A DNA stretch of 64,000 nt, taken from Spirosoma validum. Lineage in GTDB: Bacteria; Bacteroidota; Bacteroidia; Cytophagales; Spirosomataceae. The translations under genes were made by a program, and so were the position numbers. The notes below the pieces were generated by a model that was given only the letters and a program-made list of their open reading frames with translations, searched no databases and was not told the DNA's origin. Position 1 is the first letter of the stretch, and every line of letters begins with the position of its first letter. This document shows positions 1 through 7,741 of the stretch, piece after piece. Where the stretch lies: NCBI RefSeq assembly GCF_014699035.1, contig NZ_JACXAA010000018.1, forward strand, positions 1-64,000. The letters run 5' to 3'.

Positions 1-67
1 GCCGTCGCCCGAAGTGGGGTAAAATATGATCAAAAATTAGCCTTACCTATTGTTTCTTAACACAGTT

Positions 68-143
68 CATCCCGACGAAGGAGGGATCTTTGGGTAAGCC
101 TGTAAAATTGCCATCACCCAAAGATCCCTCCTTCGTCGGGATG
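68..143. repeat. Perfect 28-bp inverted repeat (palindromic intergenic element)
   Basis: The arms at 68-95 and 116-143 are exact reverse complements and are separated by 20 nt. The core reads CCGACGAAGGAGGGATC on the left arm. There is no T-run after the hairpin, so it does not look like a simple terminator. It is more like a REP-type dispersed palindrome, but copy number in the genome cannot be seen here. Confidence 0.75.
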
Positions 144-186
144 ACAAAAACGCTATCAAATCAAAAGTTTAAACAGGTTCATTTTG

Positions 187-222
187 AAAAAACGGTGCAC
201 GCCCAAGCCTGCACCGTTTTTT
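187..222 (-). terminator. Bidirectional rho-independent terminator downstream of fabI
   Basis: The stem AAAAAACGGTGCA pairs with TGCACCGTTTTTT around a 10-nt loop. It gives a T-run on both strands. It lies about 110 nt beyond the fabI stop on the minus strand and could also end a plus-strand gene located left of the window. Confidence 0.75.
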
Positions 223-330
223 AGTTTGATCGGCTCCAACGCCACAAAGGATGGGCACACCGCAATCTATACAGGGAGTTCCTTAACGACCGCTTATAGC
301 CGCGTTGGTCAATAGACTTGTTGTATCCAT

Positions 331-1146
331 TTACTCTTTACTGATCAGATTCATTACGTCTTCGGAGATGCCGGTCATGGAGAAGCCACCGTCATGGAAA
401 AGGTTTTGCATCGTTACCATACGTGTTAGATCGGAGAACAACGTAATAACGTAGTCGGCACACTGGTCGGCGGTAGCATTGCCGAGGGGAGCCGTTTTAT
501 CGGCAAAATCATAGAACTTGTCGAATCCGCCAATGCCGCCACCAGCCGTTGTTGGCGTTGGCGACTGCGAAACCGTATTGACACGTACTTTGTGTGACTT
601 CCCGTAGCGATAACCAAAACTGCGGGCAATCGACTCCAGCACTGCTTTGGCATCTGCCATATCGGTATAGAACGGAAAAGTTCGCTGAGCAGCCATATAG
701 GTTAAAGCAACGACCGAGCCCCACTCGCTGATGGCATCCAGCTTATACGCCGTCTGCAACATCTTATGAAACGATAGAGCTGAAATATCAATACTTTGCT
801 TGAACCAGTCGTAATTCAGGTCCGTATACGCTTTGCCTTTCCGGATGTTCGGACTCATGCCAATGCTATGCAGCACGAAATCGACTTTACCACCAAGCAC
901 TTCCTGCGATTTTGTAAACAGATTTTCCAGATCCTCAACCGACGTAGCATCGGCCGGGATGATTTCGGCGTCGCACTGCTCAGCCAGTTGCTTGATCGCG
1001 CCCATCCGCATCGCAATCGGTGCGTTGGTAAGTGTGAAGGTGGCGCCTTCTTCTTTCGCTTTCAGAGCGACTTTCCAGGCGATTGATTTTTCGTCTAAGG
1101 CACCGGAAATGATGCCGCGTTTTCCGTTCAGTAATCCGTAAGCCAT
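331..1146 (-). CDS. fabI: Enoyl-[acyl-carrier-protein] reductase (NADH), FabI
   Basis: This enzyme reduces trans-2-enoyl-ACP in the last step of each cycle of type II fatty acid synthesis in the cytoplasm. The protein has 271 residues, usual for FabI. It begins with an SDR-type nucleotide-binding segment (GKRGIISGALDEKSIAW, residues 8-24). The FabI signature is intact: Tyr150, then Tyr160-x6-Lys167, matching the Y-x9-Y-x6-K spacing of the family. The C-terminal part with PLGNATADQCADYV is also typical. It is monocistronic; a hairpin-rich spacer separates it from the hydrolase upstream. The only in-frame ATG near the domain start is at 1146. Confidence 0.95.
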   Translation of the reverse strand: MAYGLLNGKRGIISGALDEKSIAWKVALKAKEEGATFTLTNAPIAMRMGAIKQLAEQCDAEIIPADATSVEDLENLFTKSQEVLGGKVDFVLHSIGMSPNIRKGKAYTDLNYDWFKQSIDISALSFHKMLQTAYKLDAISEWGSVVALTYMAAQRTFPFYTDMADAKAVLESIARSFGYRYGKSHKVRVNTVSQSPTPTTAGGGIGGFDKFYDFADKTAPLGNATADQCADYVITLFSDLTRMVTMQNLFHDGGFSMTGISEDVMNLISKE

Positions 1147-1153
1147 ATAGTTT

Positions 1154-1251
1154 AGTGAAGAATGTAGAGTGAAAAGTGAAGAATAAAAAACAAAGAATAG
1201 TAGACTCAGATAGCTAAACTATTCTTCACTTTTCACTCTACGTTCTTCACT
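1154..1251. repeat. Long inverted repeat between fabI and the hydrolase gene
   Basis: The 32-nt arms 1154-1185 and 1220-1251 are reverse complements except for one position that would form a G-U pair in RNA. The arm is built from the near-repeated unit GTGAAGAAT / GTGAAAAGTGAAGAAT. It sits directly upstream of the fabI start, so it could affect that message, or it may be a dispersed palindromic element. Confidence 0.7.
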
Positions 1252-1269
1252 CATCGCCCCAAAGTTAGG

Positions 1270-2322
1270 TTATTTTTTCGTCGGATCGTCGTTGCGACGG
1301 AGAGCCACTACCGAAGTCGGTTCTGGAGCGGGTGGTAATTTCAATACGTCTCGCATAAATTTTTCGGTATGCTGATAAACACCACTTACGTCATCGGATG
1401 TAAAGTGCGAAGCAATCACGTGGGCGCCTGCATTCGGGAAATCGACTTTTTCTTTTTTGCTGGCTGGTGTGCCTAACTGGTCGAACATCTCCAGCATAGC
1501 CGGTACGGATACTACGTTGTCCTGATGCTCTTCGTCCTTATAATAGTAGCCCATAAAAACGGGCTGTTTCACTTGCTGAAATTGCTCCGGTGTCATGAAT
1601 TCGTCAAGCATGGTTTGCAACGTAATCAGACCATTGCTATGGTATTTCGGCAACCAGTAGCGAATACGCCCTGGTTTATCATACGAATTAACAACGTGTT
1701 CGCCAGGAAATACCTGATCGAGAATTTGCTTACCCCATGGTTTCGTGACAAGCTTCATAGCTGGATTCGCTACAGCAATACAGGGGGAATAAAGAACCAA
1801 ACCGTCAATCTCGGGATGATGAGCCGCCAGATATAGCGCTAACATACCCCCGGCTGATGTACCCATGACAATCACTTTCTCACCCAGCGATTTTCCAATG
1901 GCTAAGGCTCGTTCAGCCGAGGCAGCGTAGCTGGACGGGGTCAGTTCTTTGAGCGCATCTGGCGAATCGACACCATGTTCAGCCGTTCGGGCCAGGTAAA
2001 GATTACACCCGAAGTGCCTGGCAATCTGCTTATGCACCGGATCACCCTCGGCCCAGGTCGCTGAAAATCCGGGAATGTAAACGATACTATACGGCGTTTT
2101 GATTTTACGCAGGCTGTCGGCCCAAACGATTCGGGCTTCGTTGTCGGGCCGTAACCCTGCGTTACGTTCCGATTCGTCAAGGCTGGCTTCCAGCTTCACC
2201 AAATCGGGATCGAGGGTGATGGGTTCATTTTTTATAGCATCAGAATGCGCAGAGGGACCCAGCAGATAGCCAACTCCCATAACGGCCACTAACAGACCAG
2301 TGATGATAAAAAACCGCTTCAT
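1270..2322 (-). CDS. Alpha/beta hydrolase, membrane-anchored or exported
   Basis: This is a 350-residue alpha/beta-hydrolase-fold protein; its substrate cannot be told. Residues 1-24 form a hydrophobic signal or anchor (MKRFFIITGLLVAVMGVGYL). The nucleophile elbow is G-T-S156-A-G-G. A likely catalytic acid lies in the KDEEHQDN segment (Asp263 or Asp268) and the likely catalytic His is His301 in GAHVIAS. The HFGCNLYLAR...HG segment before the elbow fits the family's oxyanion region. The start codon overlaps the stop of the upstream rRNA methyltransferase gene (ATGA), so the two are translationally coupled in one minus-strand operon. Esterase or lipase activity is inference. Confidence 0.85.
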   Translation of the reverse strand: MKRFFIITGLLVAVMGVGYLLGPSAHSDAIKNEPITLDPDLVKLEASLDESERNAGLRPDNEARIVWADSLRKIKTPYSIVYIPGFSATWAEGDPVHKQIARHFGCNLYLARTAEHGVDSPDALKELTPSSYAASAERALAIGKSLGEKVIVMGTSAGGMLALYLAAHHPEIDGLVLYSPCIAVANPAMKLVTKPWGKQILDQVFPGEHVVNSYDKPGRIRYWLPKYHSNGLITLQTMLDEFMTPEQFQQVKQPVFMGYYYKDEEHQDNVVSVPAMLEMFDQLGTPASKKEKVDFPNAGAHVIASHFTSDDVSGVYQHTEKFMRDVLKLPPAPEPTSVVALRRNDDPTKK

Positions 2323-3710
2323 ACGTACTCTTTAATGTCCATCCGGATACGCCAATCTTTTGGCAGGTAATTGTTAACCCGATTGCCAACGCCTTTCACC
2401 CAACCTAAATTTAACCCGTTGTATTGGGCTAACAACCAGCCTTTAACGGGTTCATCGAACACCAGGTTTTCTTTCTTAAAGAACCGTAACGCATCTTCCT
2501 TACTCAACGGCAAGGCCGGCAATGTTTGATTGATGGCCGTACTAAGTGCCAGTGCGTGCGAAGGAATAAAATCCTGCCCTTTAAACTGACCCATTTCGAG
2601 GCCAAAACCTTTGTTACGGATCGCGCTATCCAGAAACAGGAACGTTTTTTCTAATGACTTCGGCAAAGCCATTACGTCGCCATTGGGTTTTTCCCAGAAC
2701 GAAAAATCGGTTGGACTCTGGAGCCATTTCGCAGCGGATGCAGCCTCGCGGGGACGTAACGCCCGAATGCTTCGGAACGTACGCGCGTCTAATTTCACCG
2801 AAGCGGTAAACGATGTTTTCTGAAAAACGCTGATAAAAAAGCCCTCACCCCGCACCCGATGCGGATAGCACTGGTAACCAACAGCATCGCCCGTCTTTTT
2901 TTCTACTACGTTCCAGTGAGGAGGTAAATCGAGCGAGCGATTCCGAAATCCGTTTTCTATCAGATATTGAACATTCTCGGTATTCTCGGCGTCATTATAG
3001 GTGCAGGTGCTGTAAATCAGTATACCTCCTTCATCCAGTAACGGCGAAGCAGCGGCCAGGATCCGTTTTTGCCGAGCTGAACAAAGCTGCACGTTGGCTT
3101 CTGACCACTCCTGAACCGCATCCGGATCTTTGCGAAACAGACCTTCACCTGAACAAGGCGCATCGACGACAACGACATCAAAAAAACCAGCCAGTTTGTC
3201 CATCTCTTCCGGATCATGGTTACTGATCACTACGTTCGGATAGCCCCATTTATCCATGTTTTCGCGAAGAACAGCGACGCGGCTCCGAATCACCTCGTTA
3301 CAAATCAACAAACTATCGGGTGATAGGGCCGAAGCCAGCAAGGTACTTTTCCCGCCTGGCGCGGCACATAAGTCAAGAACCCGCACCGGACGGTTGAGGT
3401 TAACGGTTTGCTTCAGCGCTACGTTCAGCAGCATAGACGAAGCCTCCTGGACGTAATAAGCACCAGCTTGAAACAGCGGATCGAGGGTAAAACTGGGCCG
3501 TTCGGGTAAATAAAAACCGTCTGAGCACCAGGGAACCTGTTGCAGATTAGACGTATCATAATCGGCTTTACGTGGGTTCACACGAACACTTACGGGAGTG
3601 GGCTGCGTCAAGGCAGTTTCGAACTCGGGGAGAGCTGCACCCAACTGGGCTTGCATCTGCACCTGGAATGCGTCGGGCAATTCAGCCCTGGACAGGTTGC
3701 TGGGATTCAT
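2319..3710 (-). CDS. RsmF/NOL1-NOP2-Sun family rRNA (cytosine-5-)methyltransferase
   Basis: This 463-residue protein is a SAM-dependent RNA m5C methyltransferase. The SAM-binding motif DLCAAPGGK is at 113-121. The two cysteines of the m5C mechanism are both present: Cys186 in DAPCSGEG (motif IV) and Cys236 in STCTYN (motif VI). The 150 residues after the catalytic core match the extended RsmF-like architecture with a C-terminal RNA-binding (PUA-like) part. The likely target is a cytosine in 16S rRNA; the exact position is inference. It overlaps the hydrolase by 4 nt and is divergent from kdsC with only 47 nt between starts. Confidence 0.88.
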   Translation of the reverse strand: MNPSNLSRAELPDAFQVQMQAQLGAALPEFETALTQPTPVSVRVNPRKADYDTSNLQQVPWCSDGFYLPERPSFTLDPLFQAGAYYVQEASSMLLNVALKQTVNLNRPVRVLDLCAAPGGKSTLLASALSPDSLLICNEVIRSRVAVLRENMDKWGYPNVVISNHDPEEMDKLAGFFDVVVVDAPCSGEGLFRKDPDAVQEWSEANVQLCSARQKRILAAASPLLDEGGILIYSTCTYNDAENTENVQYLIENGFRNRSLDLPPHWNVVEKKTGDAVGYQCYPHRVRGEGFFISVFQKTSFTASVKLDARTFRSIRALRPREAASAAKWLQSPTDFSFWEKPNGDVMALPKSLEKTFLFLDSAIRNKGFGLEMGQFKGQDFIPSHALALSTAINQTLPALPLSKEDALRFFKKENLVFDEPVKGWLLAQYNGLNLGWVKGVGNRVNNYLPKDWRIRMDIKEYV

Positions 3711-3757
3711 TTAGCAAAAATACGGAACAGTCGGGCCGTTTTCACTAAACTTGCAGC

Positions 3758-4270
3758 ATGGCAGCACAACAAGACCAATTCAGGCAGATAAAGACCTTTA
3801 TTTTTGATGTGGATGGCGTCCTGACCGACGGAAGTGTCAATCTGTTAGCGACAGGTGAACGATTCCGAACCGTTTACATTCGGGACACGTATGCTATCGA
3901 ACAAGCTTTAAAAGCAGGATTCCGGGTAGGTATTGTCTCGTCTTCAAATGCAGATGGTGTTCGTAACTGGCTGATGAACATGAACGTAAAGGATATTTTC
4001 ATGGGTGGCCCTTCTGATCAGAAAATCAATGCCTATCTTGGCTATATTGCCCGCGATGGTTTAAACGAATCCGAAACCCTGTACATGGGTGACGACCTTC
4101 CTGACTATCCCATTCTGAATCGCCCGGACGTATTGAGCACCTGCCCTGCCGATGCCGTCGATGAAATTCAGGCGATCTGCCGTTACGTATCGCCTAAATC
4201 AGGTGGCCGTGGTGCCGTTCGCGACGTAATTGAGCAAGTAATGCGAGCCCAGGATAAATGGACCCTCTAA
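3758..4270 (+). CDS. kdsC: 3-deoxy-D-manno-octulosonate 8-phosphate phosphatase (KdsC), HAD family
   Basis: KdsC hydrolyses KDO-8-phosphate to KDO for the lipopolysaccharide inner core. The 170-residue protein has HAD motif I F-D17-V-D19-G-V-L-T-D, Ser61-62 of motif II, Lys89, and the GDD motif (Asp112-Asp113). Its short, cap-less length fits KdsC, which works as a tetramer. The tail SPKSGGRGAVRDVIE is the conserved KdsC C-terminus. The string TAAACTTG at 3746-3753 resembles the Bacteroidota -7 box (TAnnTTTG) and would give a nearly leaderless message; this is weak evidence. Confidence 0.92.
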   Translation: MAAQQDQFRQIKTFIFDVDGVLTDGSVNLLATGERFRTVYIRDTYAIEQALKAGFRVGIVSSSNADGVRNWLMNMNVKDIFMGGPSDQKINAYLGYIARDGLNESETLYMGDDLPDYPILNRPDVLSTCPADAVDEIQAICRYVSPKSGGRGAVRDVIEQVMRAQDKWTL

Positions 4271-4333
4271 AGCATTGCATTGGAGCTAAATTCAACGCAT
4301 GCAGACCAAACATCACTAGAATCTATTTCTTGA

Positions 4334-5611
4334 ATGAATACATTAGCAGAACGTGATCAGGCCGTAATCTGGCATCCATTCACGCAAATGCAGACAGCGC
4401 CATTACCCATACCAATTGTCAGGGGGAACGGTTCAGTGCTATACGGAGCCGACGGCCGTGAGTATTTGGATATGGTTTCGTCCTGGTGGGTAAATCTGCA
4501 TGGACATGCGCATCCCTACATCGCCCAGCGCGTATCGGAACAACTAAATACGCTCGAACACGTCATTTTTGCCGGCTTTACCCATCAGCCAGCCGTTGAG
4601 CTAGCCGAGCGTTTACTCAAGATTCTTCCTCAAAATCAAGCGAAGGTTTTCTATTCGGATAATGGTTCAACGGCGGTTGAGGTAGCGCTGAAAATGTCGT
4701 TTCAATATTGGCATAATCTTGGCAAGCCACGTCGTAAAGTTGTTGCTTTAGAGAATGCTTACCACGGCGATACGTTCGGCGCAATGGCCGTTGGAGAACG
4801 TAATGCGTTTACCGCTCCGTTCGTACCCTTTCTGTTCGATGTTGATTATTTGCCGACACCACTAACCGGCCAGGAAACCGATGTTCTGAAACTGGCAGAG
4901 ACCTTATTTACAGACGACGTAGCAGCGTTCATCATCGAACCCCTGGTTCAGGGAGCGGGGGGTATGATTATGTATGAACCTGACGTACTCGACCAGCTCA
5001 TTCAACTGGCCAGACGTAACGGCATACTCATTATTGCGGATGAGGTAATGACTGGTTTCGGCCGAACAGGGCGTTTGTTTGCCTCTGATTATTTGCAGCA
5101 GAAACCAGATTTGATGTGCTTATCGAAGGGCATAACAGGCGGAACAATGGCCTTAGGCGTTACGACCTGCACGCAGGCTATTTACGACGTTTTTCTGTCT
5201 GACAATAAGCACAAAACTCTCTTTCACGGCCACTCCTTTACGGCAAACCCACTTGCCTGCGCAGCTGCGCTCGCCAGTATGGACTTGTTGTTGCTCCCCG
5301 AAACCCAATCGAATATCCAGCGTATTGCCGAGCAGCACGCTCAATTTGCGGGTCGGTTGGCGAATTGGGCAAACGTCTCATCAATACGTCAACGGGGCAC
5401 GTTACTCGCCTTCGATTTAAAGGTCGGTGAGCAAACATCCTATTTCAATAGCATTCGCGACGTTGCTTATGCGTTTCTTTTGGAACGAGGAGTTTTGATG
5501 CGACCTTTGGGCAACACCCTGTACCTTATGCCTCCTTACTGCACAACCAACGAGCAATTGCTGTATTCATATCAGCAGGTAGACGAATTGGTAAACACCA
5601 TCCCGTTCTAA
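4334..5611 (+). CDS. bioA: Adenosylmethionine-8-amino-7-oxononanoate aminotransferase (BioA)
   Basis: BioA makes 7,8-diaminopelargonate from KAPA with S-adenosylmethionine as amino donor, in biotin synthesis. The 425-residue class-III PLP aminotransferase starts with the BioA hallmark IWHPFTQM and has SSWWVNLHGHAHP (residues 49-61), the PLP phosphate-binding SDNGSTAVEVALKM (108-121), Asp236 in IADEVMTGFGRTG and the Schiff-base Lys265 in LSKGITGG. Other bio genes are not adjacent in this window. It is 63 nt downstream of kdsC and on the same strand. Confidence 0.95.
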   Translation: MNTLAERDQAVIWHPFTQMQTAPLPIPIVRGNGSVLYGADGREYLDMVSSWWVNLHGHAHPYIAQRVSEQLNTLEHVIFAGFTHQPAVELAERLLKILPQNQAKVFYSDNGSTAVEVALKMSFQYWHNLGKPRRKVVALENAYHGDTFGAMAVGERNAFTAPFVPFLFDVDYLPTPLTGQETDVLKLAETLFTDDVAAFIIEPLVQGAGGMIMYEPDVLDQLIQLARRNGILIIADEVMTGFGRTGRLFASDYLQQKPDLMCLSKGITGGTMALGVTTCTQAIYDVFLSDNKHKTLFHGHSFTANPLACAAALASMDLLLLPETQSNIQRIAEQHAQFAGRLANWANVSSIRQRGTLLAFDLKVGEQTSYFNSIRDVAYAFLLERGVLMRPLGNTLYLMPPYCTTNEQLLYSYQQVDELVNTIPF

Positions 5612-5656
5612 ATATCTTGACATTTTAAGTTTAATCATTCACCTTTGTTTTCCTAA

Positions 5657-5729
5657 GCGGGAGTAGCTCAGTTGGTAGAGCGGCAGCTTCCCAAGCTGCA
5701 GGCCGTGGGTTCGAGACCCATTTCCCGCT
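5657..5729 (+). tRNA. tRNA-Gly (anticodon CCC)
   Basis: The cloverleaf can be read directly. The acceptor GCGGGAG pairs with TTCCCGC with one G-T, the D arm is GCTC...GAGC, and the anticodon stem GCAGC/GCTGC carries the loop TTCCCAA with anticodon CCC. The T arm is GTGGG-TTCGAGA-CCCAT and the discriminator base is T. CCA is not encoded. The 3' half of this gene is the integration site of the following element; the integration restores an intact tRNA. Confidence 0.95.
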
Positions 5730-5730
5730 C
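5687..5730 (+). repeat. attL: 44-bp direct repeat in the tRNA-Gly 3' half
   Basis: The 44 bases from the anticodon loop to one base past the tRNA end are repeated exactly at 29723-29766. The preceding and following bases differ in the two copies, so the repeat is sharply bounded. This is the classic footprint of a tyrosine-recombinase element that integrates into a tRNA gene. Confidence 0.93.
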
Positions 5731-5740
5731 ATTGATTATC

Positions 5741-5773
5741 AGGCACTTATCCACAACGATAGGTGCCTTTTTC
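5741..5773 (+). terminator. Terminator after tRNA-Gly
   Basis: AGGCACTT pairs with AGGTGCCT (one G-T pair) and is followed by TTTTCTTT. It lies 12 nt past the tRNA, just inside the left end of the element. Confidence 0.75.
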
Positions 5774-5780
5774 TTTAACA

Positions 5781-5802
5781 GTTTACACATTGGTTTACAC
5801 AT
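5781..5802 (+). repeat. Two GTTTACACAT direct repeats at 12-bp pitch (candidate arm-type sites)
   Basis: GTTTACACAT occurs exactly at 5781-5790 and 5793-5802, just inside the left att. Short direct repeats beside the core are typical of integrase arm-binding sites. A pair with the same 12-bp pitch but a different sequence lies beyond attR at 29838-29858. The function is inferred from position and spacing only. Confidence 0.45.
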
Positions 5803-5827
5803 CTCTACAGCTACAATAAGCCGCTTC

Positions 5828-5985
5828 TAAGCCATTTGGAGCGGTATATATTAGGGCCGAGAATTGGCTGTACGATTTAAAAATTATTTTTTCGGCAAAT
5901 AATCAATTCTACGACCACATATATACCTTGATTTGGGTGGTAATTGTAAAGGCCCTATATAGGAGTTTACCACCTTACCACCCAA
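5828..5985 (+). repeat. Left-end conserved segment, copy 1
   Basis: About 158 bp here align by eye with 29885-30048. Shared blocks include GGCTGTACGATT/AGCTGTACGATT, AAATTATTTTTTC, AATAATCAATTCTA, CCCTATATA and TTTACCACCTTACC. The right part contains a perfect inverted repeat, TTGGGTGGTAA (5933-5943) with TTACCACCCAA (5975-5985), and a direct repeat of TTACCACC. It ends 48 nt before the next gene and may be its control region. The rest of 5731-6032 holds no gene. Confidence 0.65.
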
Positions 5986-6032
5986 GATCTGGTCTATTTC
6001 GAGCCTGACAACAACGAGTGTAAAACTTACCC

Positions 6033-6755
6033 ATGAAGCAAATCCTACGACTGTCTATTGGCTTGCTATTAATTCTCTCGCTCGACCAGTGTAAGCAGCC
6101 CTCGGTTGATGTTCCCAGTAACACCACACCAACCAGAGACGATAACGTAGCCCTTGGTAATCCCGACGGAGCCAGGACCAGTGAGAACAGCCCGAACGCG
6201 TACCTGATCACCCGCCCTACTTATTCGCTTTCTTTCAACAACTCGACTGGTATTGCCAATTGGTGCAGCTGGCATCTGAGCGCAGCCTGGAAAGGATCAG
6301 CCACGCGGTACGCGGGTAATTTTATTCCGGAAACCCTATTGCCAACAGGCTGGTATGTAGCCAAGCACGCAGACTATACTAATACCGGTTTTGACCGTGG
6401 GCACCTCTGCCCTTCGGATGACCGGGACAGTACGGCCGATTATGGGCTCATCATGGCCTGCAATACTCCAACTTCTCCAACGCCTTCGCCCCGCGCTGTT
6501 CTTAACCAGGCCTACGTGGCTAGCACGTCCGATGCCGAGCTGCTCAGGCACTACGAAAACTATCGTGATGCGTTGATGCAGGTAGTCACGGCCGGGAGTG
6601 ATCCATATGCTTATCAGGATTCACTGCGACTCATTAAAAACGTCGCGGTTACGGAAGCGGAAACATTAGCCCTGCTGGGTGGAGACGAAACCAGGTTAAG
6701 AGAGCTGATCCAGCTCAGCTATGAGCTGCTGCCACCCGATCTTTTTCAGGAGTAG
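6033..6755 (+). CDS. Truncated/chimeric DNA/RNA non-specific endonuclease (NUC1-type) exported protein
   Basis: The 240-residue product starts with a signal peptide (about 1-20; the Cys at 20 is in a poor lipobox, SLDQC). Residues about 50-135 match the front half of NUC1 (endonuclease_NS) enzymes: NAYLITRPTYSLSFN, NWCSWHLSAAW, and the active-site block FDRGHLCPSDDRDS with the catalytic His in DRGH. After this the sequence changes to an unrelated stretch (NTPTSPTPSPRA and a charged helical tail). The expected metal-binding Asn segment that follows in NUC1 proteins is missing. I see no other frame carrying it, so this is an in-frame truncation or fusion rather than a recent frameshift. Activity is doubtful. 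Confidence 0.7.
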   Translation: MKQILRLSIGLLLILSLDQCKQPSVDVPSNTTPTRDDNVALGNPDGARTSENSPNAYLITRPTYSLSFNNSTGIANWCSWHLSAAWKGSATRYAGNFIPETLLPTGWYVAKHADYTNTGFDRGHLCPSDDRDSTADYGLIMACNTPTSPTPSPRAVLNQAYVASTSDAELLRHYENYRDALMQVVTAGSDPYAYQDSLRLIKNVAVTEAETLALLGGDETRLRELIQLSYELLPPDLFQE

Positions 6756-6805
6756 ACCGCTTGCCGAATTGACAGCAGTTAATCACGCTGATAGTGAGAA
6801 TGTCA

Positions 6806-7063
6806 TTAATTCAAACTAGCCAGTAGCTGCTCCTGCTGAATCCGAAATCGTTGCTCCACCAGCGTTCTATTTTCGGCTAACAGGAATCGGTTAGTACGCT
6901 GCAAATCCTCTAACTGATAGCGTTGTTTCTGGATAAGAAGCTTTAACTCATATTCAGCCTTACTCTGCCGGTTCAGTCCAGCTTGAAAGTGATTAGCTAC
7001 CGCAGTGGCTACGATTAGCAGGCTTGATAGAACCAGCAAAAGGAGAAGCACAATAAATTCCAT
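6806..7063 (-). CDS. Small membrane protein with coiled coil
   Basis: The product is 85 residues. Residues 3-24 are a strong transmembrane segment (FIVLLLLLVLSSLLIVATAV). The rest is a charged helical stretch with regular leucines (ELKLLIQKQRYQLEDLQRTN), likely a coiled coil facing the cytoplasm or periplasm. No family was recognised. It is convergent with the nuclease-like gene and stands alone. The clean TM plus coiled-coil design argues that it is a real gene. Confidence 0.5.
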   Translation of the reverse strand: MEFIVLLLLLVLSSLLIVATAVANHFQAGLNRQSKAEYELKLLIQKQRYQLEDLQRTNRFLLAENRTLVEQRFRIQQEQLLASLN

Positions 7064-7741
7064 GAGATACTAGTCAGTTGAGCCTTAAACCGTGTGTGCA
7101 GGTCGTATTGTTTTCGCTACGCCCCCAGCCTATTTATTTATTTTGAAAACGCCTAGACGCCTACCCTACAAAACCTACAAAAGAGGGTATTATCCAGGGC
7201 GCGCAACACACTTCCTATGAAGCTAAAAATAGCTTACAGGTTCTGTCACCTGTTGATTGACAATAGGTACACCTGTCGATAAATCTACCGTTTAATCAAT
7301 TACGTAGGTACTATTTAGACTGGCACACCAATGCTACTCTTGCCAGTCCGATTGAATAGATCACCCTAAATAGGAATATAGCACATGAGCTTCCTATTTT
7401 TTGTTTGTGTGGTGGTTGTCCTTACCACTGGCAAAGAGTCTGCCCCAAAACACCCTTCATGTTCTTGGTGCATAAGAGTAAAAAAGAATGTTGAGCCTGC
7501 ACATGCTGCACTTCTTACACGTATTAAGAAAAAACCGGGTCATTGCCTGAAAGTATGACCTTCCGTCCGGTTCGTAGCCAAATTTGTACAAAGAACAACC
7601 GCTTTCACCCCCGGGTGGGACAAATCTTCGAGTATTTGGGTGAAATCTCCGAGTCACTCCCTGGATAAATCCCTAATCTTGCCCCGGTGATCAAGGGAGC
7701 CTTTAGCATCGCTACGCCTTGTGCACTTAAACGCAAAAGCT
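7064..7741. other. Non-coding stretch upstream of the Cry-like gene
   Basis: No gene is supported in this roughly 680-bp region. It contains one copy of the recurring ACCTGCAC-type motif (7480-7526), a small hairpin AAGCTA/TAGCTT near 7217-7232, a direct repeat in CCTACAAAACCTACAAAAG, and an inverted pair TTTCACCC (7603-7610) / GGGTGAAA (7638-7645) that could be an operator for the Cry-like gene. TAATCTTG at 7674-7681 is one base off the Bacteroidota -7 consensus. Confidence 0.4.
7480..7526 (+). repeat. Recurring A-tract/CCTGCAC motif, copy 1
   Basis: The pattern is an A-tract, GAATGTTGAGCCTGCAC, then TGCACTTCTTACAC. Related copies lie at 9626-9670, 11045-11086 (short) and 12251-12303, all on the same strand and all in intergenic DNA of the island. 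Confidence 0.55.
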
